A stretch of DNA of 64,000 nucleotides from Proteiniclasticum sediminis (GTDB lineage Bacteria; Bacillota; Clostridia; Clostridiales; Clostridiaceae). Positions 15,916-24,246 of this stretch are shown piece after piece. The notes below the pieces were generated by a model, which was not told the DNA's origin, did not search any database, and saw only the letters and a list, made by a program, of their open reading frames with translations. Where the stretch lies: contig NZ_JAGSCS010000005.1 in NCBI RefSeq assembly GCF_018128025.1, forward strand, positions 17,819 to 81,818, written 5' to 3'. The position numbers and the translations under genes were made by a program. Position 1 is the stretch's first letter, and every line of letters starts with the position of its first letter.

Positions 15916-17190
15916 ATGAAACTGGAGATCTTAAAAAACCGAAACTTTACTCTGCTCATGCTGGGCAAGGCTACTTCGCTCCTGGGGAGCGACATGCAGC
16001 AGTTTGCCCTGTCCCTCTATGTGCTGTCCGTCACGGGCTCGGCCACCATCTTTGCGTCCATGCTGGCCATCTCCATTCTGCCGCGGCTTCTCTTCTCTCC
16101 CATTGCCGGTGTTTTTGGCGACTGGTTTGACCGGAAGAAGAGCATTGTGGGCTTGGATCTCTTGAACAGCCTCCTCATCGGTGCCTTTGCCGTCTACTAT
16201 ATGGTCCAGGGTTCCCTGAGCATTCCCAGTATCTATGTTCTGGTCATGCTGCTGGAAACCACGGAGATCTTTTTCGGCTCTGCCATGGCGGCAGTGGTGC
16301 CCAGCATGGTGCCCCAGGAAAAGCTCTTTGATGCCAACGCCCTCCGGTCCATGCTCATGAGCCTCTGCACCATTATTGCACCGCTTCTTGCGGGTGTGCT
16401 CTACGGCAGTCTTGGTCTTCTGGGGGTTCTTCTCATCAATGCCGTGAGTTTCTTTCTTTCCGCCGTCAGCGAGATGTTCATCGTTATTCCCGCCTACCAC
16501 AAGAAACCGGAGAAGATTAATCTGGGAAACTTCCGGAAGGATCTTCTTGAAGGGTGGAAGCTGGTGAAGTCCCATGCGGTGGTGCGTAACATTATCGGCC
16601 TGGGGATGATCTTAAACTTTTGCCTTGGCTCGCTCTTTAGTGTAGGATTATTGTATATCATCCGCGAAACCCTTCAGGGATCGGATCTGCAGTACGGATT
16701 TTTTGCCTCAGCCCTGTCCTTCGCCATGCTCATGGCCCCCATCCTCTTGGGCGGATTTGCCCGGAAGGTGAACCTGGGAAAACTCATGGTCTATACCTTC
16801 TTCGGCGTCTCCCTCATCATTCTTCTCATGGCAGGGATCCCGGCTCCGGGGTTCAGGAATGCCTTTGCCACCAATGAGGTGCCCTTCCTGCTTCTCACCT
16901 TCCTGAGTTTTCTGGTGGGGATGGGGGTCACCCTGGTGAACATCGCCATCGGCACTCTTTTTGACACCATCGTCCCGAAGCCTCTCATGGGGCGGACCTC
17001 TTCCATGATGAACCTAGCCGTCACCGTGGCCATGCCCCTGGGACAGCTTCTCTATGGGGTGGCCCTGGATCATCTGTCACCCAGCTGGCCCATGATCGCC
17101 GTGGGGGCCATCATGCTGGCAGCGGTGATGTACTACCGAAAAATATTTCTCAGTGAAGGGATGGCAGAACCCGAAAAAGCGGTAATTTAG
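15916..17190 (+). CDS. MFS exporter
   Basis: A 424-residue major facilitator with about 12 hydrophobic segments. The loop 2-3 motif reads GVFGDWFDRKK, matching motif A of drug-type MFS exporters (G-x3-D-R-x-G/K). N-terminal LGKATSLLGSDMQQFALSLYV is typical of the EntS/MdtH-like MFS_3 group. AGGAGG precedes the ATG. The regulator gene begins 10 bases after the stop. Substrate unknown; export of a toxic compound or metabolite sensed by the regulator is the likely role. Confidence 0.87.
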   Translation: MKLEILKNRNFTLLMLGKATSLLGSDMQQFALSLYVLSVTGSATIFASMLAISILPRLLFSPIAGVFGDWFDRKKSIVGLDLLNSLLIGAFAVYYMVQGSLSIPSIYVLVMLLETTEIFFGSAMAAVVPSMVPQEKLFDANALRSMLMSLCTIIAPLLAGVLYGSLGLLGVLLINAVSFFLSAVSEMFIVIPAYHKKPEKINLGNFRKDLLEGWKLVKSHAVVRNIIGLGMILNFCLGSLFSVGLLYIIRETLQGSDLQYGFFASALSFAMLMAPILLGGFARKVNLGKLMVYTFFGVSLIILLMAGIPAPGFRNAFATNEVPFLLLTFLSFLVGMGVTLVNIAIGTLFDTIVPKPLMGRTSSMMNLAVTVAMPLGQLLYGVALDHLSPSWPMIAVGAIMLAAVMYYRKIFLSEGMAEPEKAVI

Positions 17191-17199
17191 GAGGATAAC

Positions 17200-18300
17200 A
17201 TGCGGTTTCAGTTTCACGAGAAAGCCAGCTACATCAATGACTTCCTGCTCTTTCCCCACTATGTCCACCACAAGAAAGAGGAGGAGGCTTCCGCCAAAGA
17301 GGAAAGCTATGCCGAGTTTATCGGCGAAGCCAGCAAAGAGCGGGCCAAGGCCATGCAGGAACTCCTTCTTCCCTATAAGGAGCGCCTGGATCCCTTCTAT
17401 TTCGACATGACGGAGGATCTCAGCCTCATGGCGCTGATTTCCATCCGGTACACATTTTTGGAAGAGGAAGACGCGTTGACGTATCTTCGGAAAGTGCAGG
17501 CAAATAAGGATGAGGAGCTGGTGGAAGCGTTGCTTTATGGACTGGCCCTCTTTGAGAATCGGGAGGAAGACCGGAACCTGGAGGAGCTGAGAAGCCTGAC
17601 CAAGAATCTGGCCCGTCATCCTGGGGACATCATGCCCTGGCTCAGCCGTCTGGGGATCACCAGCGATGCCAAGTGGCACCTCTATGCCTTCACCCAGAAT
17701 CCCCGGGAACAGATCGAGGCTTATGTTCAGGTCATGACAGAGCTATATCCGGTGTTTGAAGCCTACTACCAGGAGTACCGGGCGGAGGTGGCCGCCTACG
17801 GCCGGGCCTTCGAGGAAAAACTCACCACATCCGGGGGAGAAGCCCTGGTGGCCATGTCCAACGGCATCGTGAAGGAAAGCCTGCTCCCGGGAGATGAAGG
17901 ACACTTCCTGGTGAGCCGCATGAATCCCTATGCCATTAAAATCAACAGCAGCAGCACCCCGCCTTATCTGGAATGGGGACTGGAAATTGAAGCCTTCATC
18001 AGCGCCATTAAAAAGCAAAATGAAAATGCCCTTCAGGAACGGGTACAGCTCTTCAAGAACCTGGGGGACAAAACCCGCTATGAGGTGCTTCTCGCCATTG
18101 CCCAGGGAATCACCTCCACCAAAGTCATCGCCCAGCGCCTGGGGGTGACCTCAGCCACCATCTCCTACCACCTGAACAGCCTGGTGACCGTGAAGCTCAT
18201 CCGGCTGGAGCAGCAGGAGGGAAAGTATTCCTATGTGGTGAATAGGGAGCTCCTTACCCAGGCGTTGGCGGATTTTCAGGAAGAGATGGGCCTTTCCTAA
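17200..18300 (+). CDS. Long ArsR-type regulator with unknown N-terminal domain
   Basis: A 366-residue protein. Only the last 90 residues are recognisable: an ArsR winged helix, LFKNLGDKTRYEVLLAIAQG followed by KVIAQRLGVTSATISYHLNS and a LEQQEGKYSYVV wing. There are no Cys metal-site motifs. The first ~270 residues are acidic and helical, with no domain I can name; ordinary ArsR proteins are about 100 residues. It follows the MFS gene by 10 bases with an AGGAGG site and likely controls the operon through the dyad at 15826. The N-terminus may be the ligand sensor. Confidence 0.8.
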   Translation: MRFQFHEKASYINDFLLFPHYVHHKKEEEASAKEESYAEFIGEASKERAKAMQELLLPYKERLDPFYFDMTEDLSLMALISIRYTFLEEEDALTYLRKVQANKDEELVEALLYGLALFENREEDRNLEELRSLTKNLARHPGDIMPWLSRLGITSDAKWHLYAFTQNPREQIEAYVQVMTELYPVFEAYYQEYRAEVAAYGRAFEEKLTTSGGEALVAMSNGIVKESLLPGDEGHFLVSRMNPYAIKINSSSTPPYLEWGLEIEAFISAIKKQNENALQERVQLFKNLGDKTRYEVLLAIAQGITSTKVIAQRLGVTSATISYHLNSLVTVKLIRLEQQEGKYSYVVNRELLTQALADFQEEMGLS

Positions 18301-18314
18301 GCATTTTATGAACG

Positions 18315-18340
18315 AAGAACCTGCCGCGGCAGGTTCTTTT
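18315..18340 (+). terminator. Rho-independent terminator
   Basis: AAGAACCTGCC and GGCAGGTTCTT around GC, ending in a T run; 14 bases after the regulator stop. Confidence 0.85.
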
Positions 18341-18505
18341 ATCGTTAAAAAAAGATCTCATCCACTGTTTTTTCGGTGTGCAGAGGCTCCATCTCCAGGG
18401 CTCCATGGCTTATGATGAGAGAAGAGATCATGAAACCGTTCTTCAAGATAGATCGGTAATAACGGTTCTGAATTGACAGTCGGTAGAAAGGCAGGAAACA
18501 AGGAT

Positions 18506-19543
18506 ATGGGACCATTACTGATGACCCTTTTGGCAGGATTTTTGGGAGGAGCTTTGCTGCAGCGGCTTCGTGTCCCCGGGGGCATGATGCTGGGCAGTGT
18601 GGCCGTGGTGGCGCTGCTCAACATCAACACCTCCTGGGTGGACATCCCTTCGGGCTTCCGTTTTGTGGCCCAGTGCATCACGGGAGCCTACATTGGCATG
18701 ACGGTGCAGAAGAAGGACCTGCCGCGGCTGAAGCATCTTTTTAAGCCTGTGCTGACGCTCCTTTGCGGGCTGCTTCTTGTGAATCTTCTGGTGGGCTATG
18801 CCATTTATCTCTTGAGTCCTCTGGATCTTCTCACGGCCATGCTCTGCGCCGTGCCGGGCGGCATCAGCGACATGCCCCTCATCGCCGTGGATCTGGGGGC
18901 CGATGCCCCGAAGGTGGCCGTGATGCAGTTTGTCCGGCTGATCTCCGGCCTGGCCATGATTCCCCTTCTCGTCCGGCAGCAAGGAGAGACTGTGGAGGCT
19001 ACGGTAAAGACCAAGAGTGGGGATATTCTCCCGAAAACTCCAAAATTCAGCAAAAGTCTGGCTTTCGCCCTCCTGGTGGCGGTACTGGCGGGATACCTGG
19101 GAAAGGTGCTGGAGATTCCGGCGGGAACCCTTCTTTTCGCCATGCTCAGTGTGGTCCTCTTAAAGCTCTGCTCCCTGGAAGTGACCTTTCCTTTATGGTT
19201 CAAGCGGGTAGCCCAGCTTTTCTCCGGGGCTTACATCGGCAGCCACTTTGGTTATCGGGATTTCCAGGAGCTGAAGTTTCTCCTGATTCCTGCGGTTTTT
19301 CTTGTAGTGGTCAATGTCCTGGCCTGTCTCGCCATGGGGCATTTCCTCAGCAGGGCCTACCGCATGCCCCTATCCCAGGCCATCCTTTCCTCCTCTCCCG
19401 CAGGGGCTTCGGACATGGCCCTCATTGCCTCGGATCTGGGGGTATCCGGTTCTGATGTGGCTTTGGTCCAGATCTTTCGTCTTCTGGGCGCCGTGGCGCT
19501 TTTTCCCCAAATCATCCGGCTTCTGGTGGAGGCCCTGGTCTAG
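18506..19543 (+). CDS. AbrB-family membrane protein (PF05145 type)
   Basis: A 345-residue membrane protein built from two repeats of about 160 residues (AbrB duplication). Each repeat has several hydrophobic helices and a Gly-rich conserved motif: CAVPGGISDMPLIAVDLGAD in the first and SSSPAGASDMALIASDLGVS in the second. The name is historical and unrelated to the DNA-binding AbrB; function is not established (transport suspected). ATG 18506 is preferred over the TTG at 18473. The ribosome site is weak (AGGAA/AAGGA). Monocistronic, ended by the terminator at 19557. Confidence 0.85.
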   Translation: MGPLLMTLLAGFLGGALLQRLRVPGGMMLGSVAVVALLNINTSWVDIPSGFRFVAQCITGAYIGMTVQKKDLPRLKHLFKPVLTLLCGLLLVNLLVGYAIYLLSPLDLLTAMLCAVPGGISDMPLIAVDLGADAPKVAVMQFVRLISGLAMIPLLVRQQGETVEATVKTKSGDILPKTPKFSKSLAFALLVAVLAGYLGKVLEIPAGTLLFAMLSVVLLKLCSLEVTFPLWFKRVAQLFSGAYIGSHFGYRDFQELKFLLIPAVFLVVVNVLACLAMGHFLSRAYRMPLSQAILSSSPAGASDMALIASDLGVSGSDVALVQIFRLLGAVALFPQIIRLLVEALV

Positions 19544-19556
19544 ATTAATTGATGAG

Positions 19557-19597
19557 CCATTTCGCCAAGAATTTTTTCTTGGCGAAATGGTTTTTTT
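19557..19597 (+). terminator. Rho-independent terminator
   Basis: CATTTCGCCAAGAA pairs exactly with TTCTTGGCGAAATG around a TTTT loop, followed by seven T. Confidence 0.95.
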
Positions 19598-19706
19598 ATG
19601 GAAATTACTGTTCCTCATGATGATCCAGAAGGTAAAATGAAAAAAAGACGGGATATCGAAGGAGAGCTGTACGCTTCTCTCCCGAGTTCCCGGAAGGAGC
19701 GATGAA

Positions 19707-20060
19707 ATGAAATTTATGCTTCTGGTGAAGGCCTCGACAAAATCGGAAGAAGGGCACTTCCCGTCCCAAGGGCTGCAGGATGCCATGGGCCGGTTCAACG
19801 GGGAGCTTCGTGAGGCCGGGGTGCGGATCATGGCCCATGGGCTCTATCCCAGCTCCCGGGGATTAAGGATTTTCTTCCCCGGGGAGGGCCTGCCCCCAAG
19901 AATGGAAGAAGGGCCATTTGTCCCCGCCCGGGAAGTGGTGGCGGGTTTTATCCTCTTTGAGGCTGACAACTGGGAAGAAGCCGTGGCCTGGGCGAAGCGG
20001 ATGCCGGACCCCCAAGGGTATGGCGAAGGGGAGATCGAGCTTCGTCAGCTCCATGAGTAG
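19707..20060 (+). CDS. YCII/DGPF-domain protein
   Basis: A 117-residue ferredoxin-fold protein starting MKFMLLVKAS, the usual opening of the YCII-related/DGPF family (typically 110-125 residues). The family contains small enzymes and proteins linked to ECF sigma factors in other bacteria; the role here is unknown. The conserved His/Asp region is partly altered. The end has AVAWAKRMPDPQGYGEGEIELRQLHE, which is the family-typical W-AxxxP and IEVR-like strand. ATG follows AAGGAG by 7 bases. Monocistronic. Confidence 0.75.
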   Translation: MKFMLLVKASTKSEEGHFPSQGLQDAMGRFNGELREAGVRIMAHGLYPSSRGLRIFFPGEGLPPRMEEGPFVPAREVVAGFILFEADNWEEAVAWAKRMPDPQGYGEGEIELRQLHE

Positions 20061-20092
20061 GAACGGTTCAAAAAAGGTTAATCCCGGAAAAC

Positions 20093-20136
20093 GAAAAACA
20101 GAGAAAGGAGGCCCGGAGCCTTCTTTCTCTGTTTTC
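20093..20136. terminator. Bidirectional terminator
   Basis: AAAACAGAGAAAGG(A)GGC pairs with GCC(T)TCTTTCTCTGTTTT, between the convergent YCII-type and Lrp genes. T-rich on both exits. Confidence 0.8.
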
Positions 20137-20150
20137 TGTTGTACATTTTC

Positions 20151-20600
20151 TTAGTAGCTGGGGGTGTCTGTCCAGCCAATGCCCCGATGATCCACGGGAG
20201 TGGAGAAGACGATCTGGGTTTCGGTGTTCCCGAAGCGCTGCAGGGCACCAATGAAGGTATCCAGCTCCATGGTGGTGTGGAAGGCCACCTTGAGGAGCAT
20301 GGAGTATTTTCCCGTGACGCAATTGCATTCCAGCACATTGGGGCAGGCGGCGATGAAGGGGTAAAACTCGGGTTTTTGCTTAGGGGTCATTTCCAGATTG
20401 ATGAAGGCTTTAATGTGGTAGCCCATGCGCATGAGGTCCACCTGGGCGCTGTAGCCTTTGATGAATCCTTCCTCCTCCAGCTTCAGAATCCGGGCGGAGA
20501 CGGCGGGGGTGGAGAGGAAGACGGCTTCCGCCAGGCTTTTTAGGGAGTAGCGGGCATTTTTCTGCAAGAGCTCCAAGAGTTTCTGATCGATTTTATCCAT
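20151..20600 (-). CDS. Lrp/AsnC-family transcriptional regulator
   Basis: A 149-residue feast/famine regulator. The N-terminal HTH is MDKIDQKLLELLQKNARYSL with the recognition segment SLAEAVFLSTPAVSARILKL; the C-terminal RAM domain (about 70-149) binds amino acids and forms octamers. Start ATG 20600 lies 8 bases after AAAGGA; ATG 20609 is directly on the site. It is divergent from aspartate ammonia-lyase, which suggests, without proof, that it senses an amino acid and regulates aspA. Confidence 0.9.
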   Translation of the reverse strand: MDKIDQKLLELLQKNARYSLKSLAEAVFLSTPAVSARILKLEEEGFIKGYSAQVDLMRMGYHIKAFINLEMTPKQKPEFYPFIAACPNVLECNCVTGKYSMLLKVAFHTTMELDTFIGALQRFGNTETQIVFSTPVDHRGIGWTDTPSY

Positions 20601-20908
20601 GGAAATCATCCTTTCGGGGTCAGCCTAATGTTCATATCGTAAAGTCCCGGGAGCGGATTTGCAAGCTCTATTTTCTTCACGACTTAAAAAAGACAGTTCT
20701 GCATTGCCTGAACTTGAGAAAATAAAGAAAGGGCTTTTCTTCCGCTTTCGATTCGAAGGTGGAAAAGGGGGCCAAGGGGGGGCTGAAAAAGCTGAGCAAC
20801 GTTTTCACCTTGGGTTTCTTCGGAGTTTCCTTCCGGTGATTTACAGCCAAAGGCTGGGGTGGTACGATTTCTCCCATGAAGAAGTCCATCAGGAAAGGAA
20901 GGGATACC
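20601..20908. other. Intergenic region between the divergent Lrp and aspA genes
   Basis: 308 bases without a gene. It holds a possible minus-strand Lrp promoter (20636-20664). The aspA side is G-rich with no clear -35/-10 pair that I can defend, and I recognise no riboswitch. Confidence 0.5.
20636..20664 (-). promoter_or_regulatory. Possible Lrp gene promoter
   Basis: On the minus strand TTGCAA (20664-20659), 17 bases, TACGAT (20641-20636). Moderate match; 36 bases before the start codon. Confidence 0.45.
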
Positions 20909-22324
20909 ATGGAGACACGTGTGGAGAGCGATTCGATCGGCAGAATGATGATTCCCCAGGAGGCTTATTATGGGGTACAGACCCAAAGGGGCTATGAGAA
21001 TTTCCGGATCACCGGGCGCAGGATGCCGGCAGAGATGGTGGAAAGCCTGGTGGAGATCAAGAAGGCCGCAGCCCTCATGAATCAGAAGACCGGTCAGCTG
21101 GACAAGGAGGTGGCCGAGGCCATTGTGGCTGCCTGCGACGAGATTCTGGCCGGAGCCCTGCGGGATCAGTTTATCCTGGATCCCATCCAGGGAGGTGCCG
21201 GAACCTCGGCCAACATGAACGCCAACGAAGTCATCGCCAACCGGGCCTCGGAAATCCTGGGCGGTCCCCGGGGAGACTATGCCCGGGTGAGCCCCAACGA
21301 CCAGGTGAACATGTCCCAGTCCACCAATGATGTGTTTCCCACCGCCGGCCGTATCATGCTCCTGAAGATGATTCCCCGGCTGGTCCACGAAGAGAAGCGG
21401 CTGTACCTGGCCCTGGAGCGAAAGGCCGAGGAGCTGGACGATGTGGTGAAGATGGGGCGAACCCAGCTCCAGGATGCGGTGCCCATCCGCATGGGGCAGA
21501 CCTTCCATGCCTATGCCCAAGCTGTTCGTCGGGATATTATCCGCCTAAGCCGGGTGGAAAAGGAGCTCCTGTCCACCAACATGGGCGGCACCGCCGTGGG
21601 GACTTCCCTCAATGCCAAACCGGAGTACGTGGCAGGCATCCACCAGGAGCTGCAGCAGGTGACGGGACTGGAACTGGTTCCTGCCCGGGATCTCCTGGAT
21701 GCCACCCAGAACCTGGACAGCTTTGTGAGTTTATCCGGAGCCCTGAAGATTCAGGCGGTGACCCTGTCTAAAATAGCCAATGACCTGCGGCTCCTCTCCA
21801 GCGGACCCAAGGCAGGCATGGGGGAAATCAGCCTGCCCGCTCGGCAGAATGGTTCCTCCATCATGCCGGGGAAGGTGAATCCGGTGATCCCCGAGGTGGT
21901 GAACCAGGTGGCCTTTGCCGTCATGGGCAATGATTTCACCGTCACCATGGCCGCGGAGGCCGGGCAGCTGGAACTCAATGCCTTTGAACCGGTGATCTTC
22001 GACCGGCTCTATGATTCCCTAAGTATGCTGACGGAAGGCCTGAAGACCTTCACCGATCACTGTATCCAGGGCATCACGGCCCATAAGGAGCGCTGCGCCA
22101 AACAGGTCCATGAGAGCATCGGCCTGGTCACTATCCTTTGTCCCGCCATCGGCTACAAGAAAGCCGCCGATCTGGCAAAGAAAGCCCTGGCCATGGGGAT
22201 CAGCGTCAAGGATCTCGTCCTGGCGGAAGGGCTCATGGATTTCCGTACCCTGGAGAAAGCCCTGGATCCCCACGCCATGACAGGTCCTAAGCGGGAGAAA
22301 CCTTCCATGATCCGGGCGGTCTAG
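20909..22324 (+). CDS. aspA: Aspartate ammonia-lyase
   Basis: A 471-residue member of the fumarase/aspartase superfamily that converts L-aspartate to fumarate and ammonium. The signature loop reads SSIMPGKVNPV (about residue 310), and PNDQVNMSQSTNDVFPTA and GGAGTSANMNANEV match the aspartase/class II fumarase substrate site. Aspartase versus fumarase is decided by overall similarity (RVESDSIGRMMIPQEAYYGVQT and the DDVVKMGRTQLQDAVP segment); a fumarase role cannot be excluded fully. ATG 20909 follows GGAAGGG. Fumarate may feed anaerobic respiration or fermentation. Confidence 0.88.
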   Translation: METRVESDSIGRMMIPQEAYYGVQTQRGYENFRITGRRMPAEMVESLVEIKKAAALMNQKTGQLDKEVAEAIVAACDEILAGALRDQFILDPIQGGAGTSANMNANEVIANRASEILGGPRGDYARVSPNDQVNMSQSTNDVFPTAGRIMLLKMIPRLVHEEKRLYLALERKAEELDDVVKMGRTQLQDAVPIRMGQTFHAYAQAVRRDIIRLSRVEKELLSTNMGGTAVGTSLNAKPEYVAGIHQELQQVTGLELVPARDLLDATQNLDSFVSLSGALKIQAVTLSKIANDLRLLSSGPKAGMGEISLPARQNGSSIMPGKVNPVIPEVVNQVAFAVMGNDFTVTMAAEAGQLELNAFEPVIFDRLYDSLSMLTEGLKTFTDHCIQGITAHKERCAKQVHESIGLVTILCPAIGYKKAADLAKKALAMGISVKDLVLAEGLMDFRTLEKALDPHAMTGPKREKPSMIRAV

Positions 22325-22350
22325 GAAACGACAGTCAACCATCAGAATGA

Positions 22351-22399
22351 ACGAGGAACCTTCCTTGGGCTGGCCGCCCATGGAAGGTTCCTCGTCTAA
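22351..22399. terminator. Bidirectional terminator
   Basis: ACGAGGAACCTTCC pairs with GGAAGGTTCCTCGT with extra GGGC/GCCC pairing near the loop; between convergent aspA and the Fur-family gene. Confidence 0.82.
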
Positions 22400-22407
22400 C
22401 TTTTCCT

Positions 22408-22836
22408 TTAGGGAACTTGCTTTTTGGGGGTATCCAGACAGTCTTTGCAGATGCCTTTCAGCTCCAGGTGGTGCTCCGTGAGATGGAAGCCCGTTTCCCG
22501 GCTGATGAGGTCCTCAATCTGCTTCATGGGACAGTCCAGATCGATGACCTTGTGACAGGAGTCGCACTCCACCTGGTGATGGTGGCCGTGGCGAACCAGA
22601 CTGAAGACGTATTTTTTCTCCCCCAGGTCATATTTAATGATGAGGCCCTTTTCCTCGAAGATTTCCAGGGTGCGGTAGACGGTGCTGAGATTTAAGGAGA
22701 GCTTGGCCTCCAGAGCGCGATGGTAGATTTTTTCCGCCTCGATGCCCTGGAGCTCTTGCTCCAGAATCTCATAGATGGCCACCCGGGGCTTGGTGACCTT
22801 TATGCCATGGTCCTTCAGGACCTTCATAGTTTCCAT
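22408..22836 (-). CDS. Fur-family metalloregulator (possibly Zur)
   Basis: A 142-residue Fur-type repressor. The winged helix covers residues 1-80 (KVTKPRVAIYEILEQ, then LNLSTVYRTLEIFEEKGLI). The metal-binding half has GHHHQVECDSC and CKDC, the two CxxC structural-zinc pairs, plus His ligands. Start ATG 22836 is 8 bases after AAGGAG; an upstream in-frame ATG at 22929 lacks a site. The divergent znu genes 1.4 kb further on suggest it may be the Zur that controls zinc uptake, but sequence alone does not separate Zur, Fur and PerR. Confidence 0.9.
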   Translation of the reverse strand: METMKVLKDHGIKVTKPRVAIYEILEQELQGIEAEKIYHRALEAKLSLNLSTVYRTLEIFEEKGLIIKYDLGEKKYVFSLVRHGHHHQVECDSCHKVIDLDCPMKQIEDLISRETGFHLTEHHLELKGICKDCLDTPKKQVP

Positions 22837-22989
22837 GGTTATCACTCCTTGTGGAAGAGGCTGCGTCATGGCGAGCCTTTTCTGGTCGTTTCTCCGCTGC
22901 TTTTTCCGGGAACTTCCCGGGAAAGCCATGGAGGAGCGGCGGATTTATGGTAGAATGGGATTGAAAAAACGAAACTGCGAGGTAATCCA

Positions 22990-24198
22990 ATGAAAAATTG
23001 TGTTATTGCTCAATCCGGTGGACCCACGTCGGTCATCAATGCTTCCGTCATGGGGCTTCTTCGACGAAACAATGAAACCCGAGTATACGATAAAGTATTG
23101 GGAGGAATCAACGGCATTGAAGGAATCCTCCAGGAGGACTTTGTGGATCTTTCCCTCCTGACGGAGGAGGAAATTCATGCAGTGACCCATACCCCTTCAG
23201 CGGCCCTGGGCTCCTGCCGCTACAAGCTGAAGGATGCGGTCACCAGCAAGGAAGAATATGAGCGTCTGTTCCAGATTTTTGAAAAGCACGACATCCAGGC
23301 CTTCTTCTATGCCGGTGGCAATGATTCCCAGGATACGGTGCGAAAGCTCGCCGCCTATGCCAAGGATCATGGCATCGCCATGAACTTCATCGGCATTCCC
23401 AAAACCGTGGACAACGATCTTCAGGTCATCGACCATGCCCCGGGATTCGGCTCAGCCGCCCGCTACATCGCCGTCAGTGTCCTGGAGAGCTTCCTGGATG
23501 GGCTGGTGTACACGAACAACGGGATCTTCATCACGGAGACCATGGGTCGGGATGCCGGCTGGCTGGCTGCCTCGGGAGCCCTGGCCACCTACAATGGCCG
23601 CCGCTGCGCCGATATTGTGCTTCTTCCGGAAATCCCCTTCGAGGAAGAAAAATTCCTGAAGAAGGTGGAGGAAATCTACAAGACGAAGAATCAGGTGTAC
23701 ATTGTGGCTTCGGAAGGCGTTCGTCTTCCCGACGGGTCCTTCCTGGCGGCCACCAAGGCCCATGCCCATGACAGCTTTGGCCATGCCCAGCTGGGCGGGG
23801 CAGGCAATGCCCTGAAGGGCCTCATCGTGGATGCTGGCATCACCTCCCGGGTGAAGGTGCTGGAACTGTCCACCCTGCAGCGCTCTGCCTTCCATCTGGT
23901 CTCCCCGGTGGATTTGGAGGAAGCGGGAAAGCTGGGAGCTCAAGCCCTGGATTTGGCTGCCGCCGGTGAAACGGGCAAGGTGTCCATTTTGGTGCGCACC
24001 GCCGATGAACCCTATACGGTGGAGTATACCTCCACGGATGCAGCAAACATCGCCAATCATGTGAAGTACATGCCCCGGGACATGGTCACGGAGGACGGCA
24101 TGAACATCACGGAGGAAGCCCTCCGCTATTTCCGGCCCCTCACGGGGGAGCTTCCCGTCTACCGGGTGCTCCACCACTTCCACGACGAGAAGAAATAA
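22990..24198 (+). CDS. pfp: 6-phosphofructokinase, probably PPi-dependent
   Basis: A 402-residue cytoplasmic glycolytic enzyme phosphorylating fructose 6-phosphate. Active-site motifs are AQSGGPTSVINAS (phosphoryl donor loop), GGNDS at 109-113 and PKTVDNDL with the catalytic Asp. The Asp at the second position after GG and the Lys in PKTVDND are the marks of pyrophosphate-type enzymes, whereas ATP-PFKs have GGDGS and a Gly/Thr there. Length exceeds the 320 residues of ATP-PfkA. Divergent from the Fur-family gene; ribosome site GAGGT is modest. Terminator follows at 24209. Confidence 0.88.
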   Translation: MKNCVIAQSGGPTSVINASVMGLLRRNNETRVYDKVLGGINGIEGILQEDFVDLSLLTEEEIHAVTHTPSAALGSCRYKLKDAVTSKEEYERLFQIFEKHDIQAFFYAGGNDSQDTVRKLAAYAKDHGIAMNFIGIPKTVDNDLQVIDHAPGFGSAARYIAVSVLESFLDGLVYTNNGIFITETMGRDAGWLAASGALATYNGRRCADIVLLPEIPFEEEKFLKKVEEIYKTKNQVYIVASEGVRLPDGSFLAATKAHAHDSFGHAQLGGAGNALKGLIVDAGITSRVKVLELSTLQRSAFHLVSPVDLEEAGKLGAQALDLAAAGETGKVSILVRTADEPYTVEYTSTDAANIANHVKYMPRDMVTEDGMNITEEALRYFRPLTGELPVYRVLHHFHDEKK

Positions 24199-24208
24199 AT
24201 TTATTCAA

Positions 24209-24246
24209 GGTCCGCAGGGAAAGCTTTTCCCCGCGGACTTTCTATT
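24209..24246. terminator. Terminator between convergent pfp and znuB
   Basis: GTCCGC(A)GGG(A)AAAG pairs with CTTTTCCCCGCGGAC with small mismatches, followed by TTTCTATTT on the plus strand. Confidence 0.7.

Noticed and set aside
19598..19705. 35-codon frame just before the YCII-type gene
   Set aside because: Starts inside the T run of the preceding terminator with no ribosome site; composition not protein-like.
20601..20908. Possible riboswitch ahead of aspA
   Set aside because: I looked for lysine, glycine and cobalamin riboswitch core motifs and found none.
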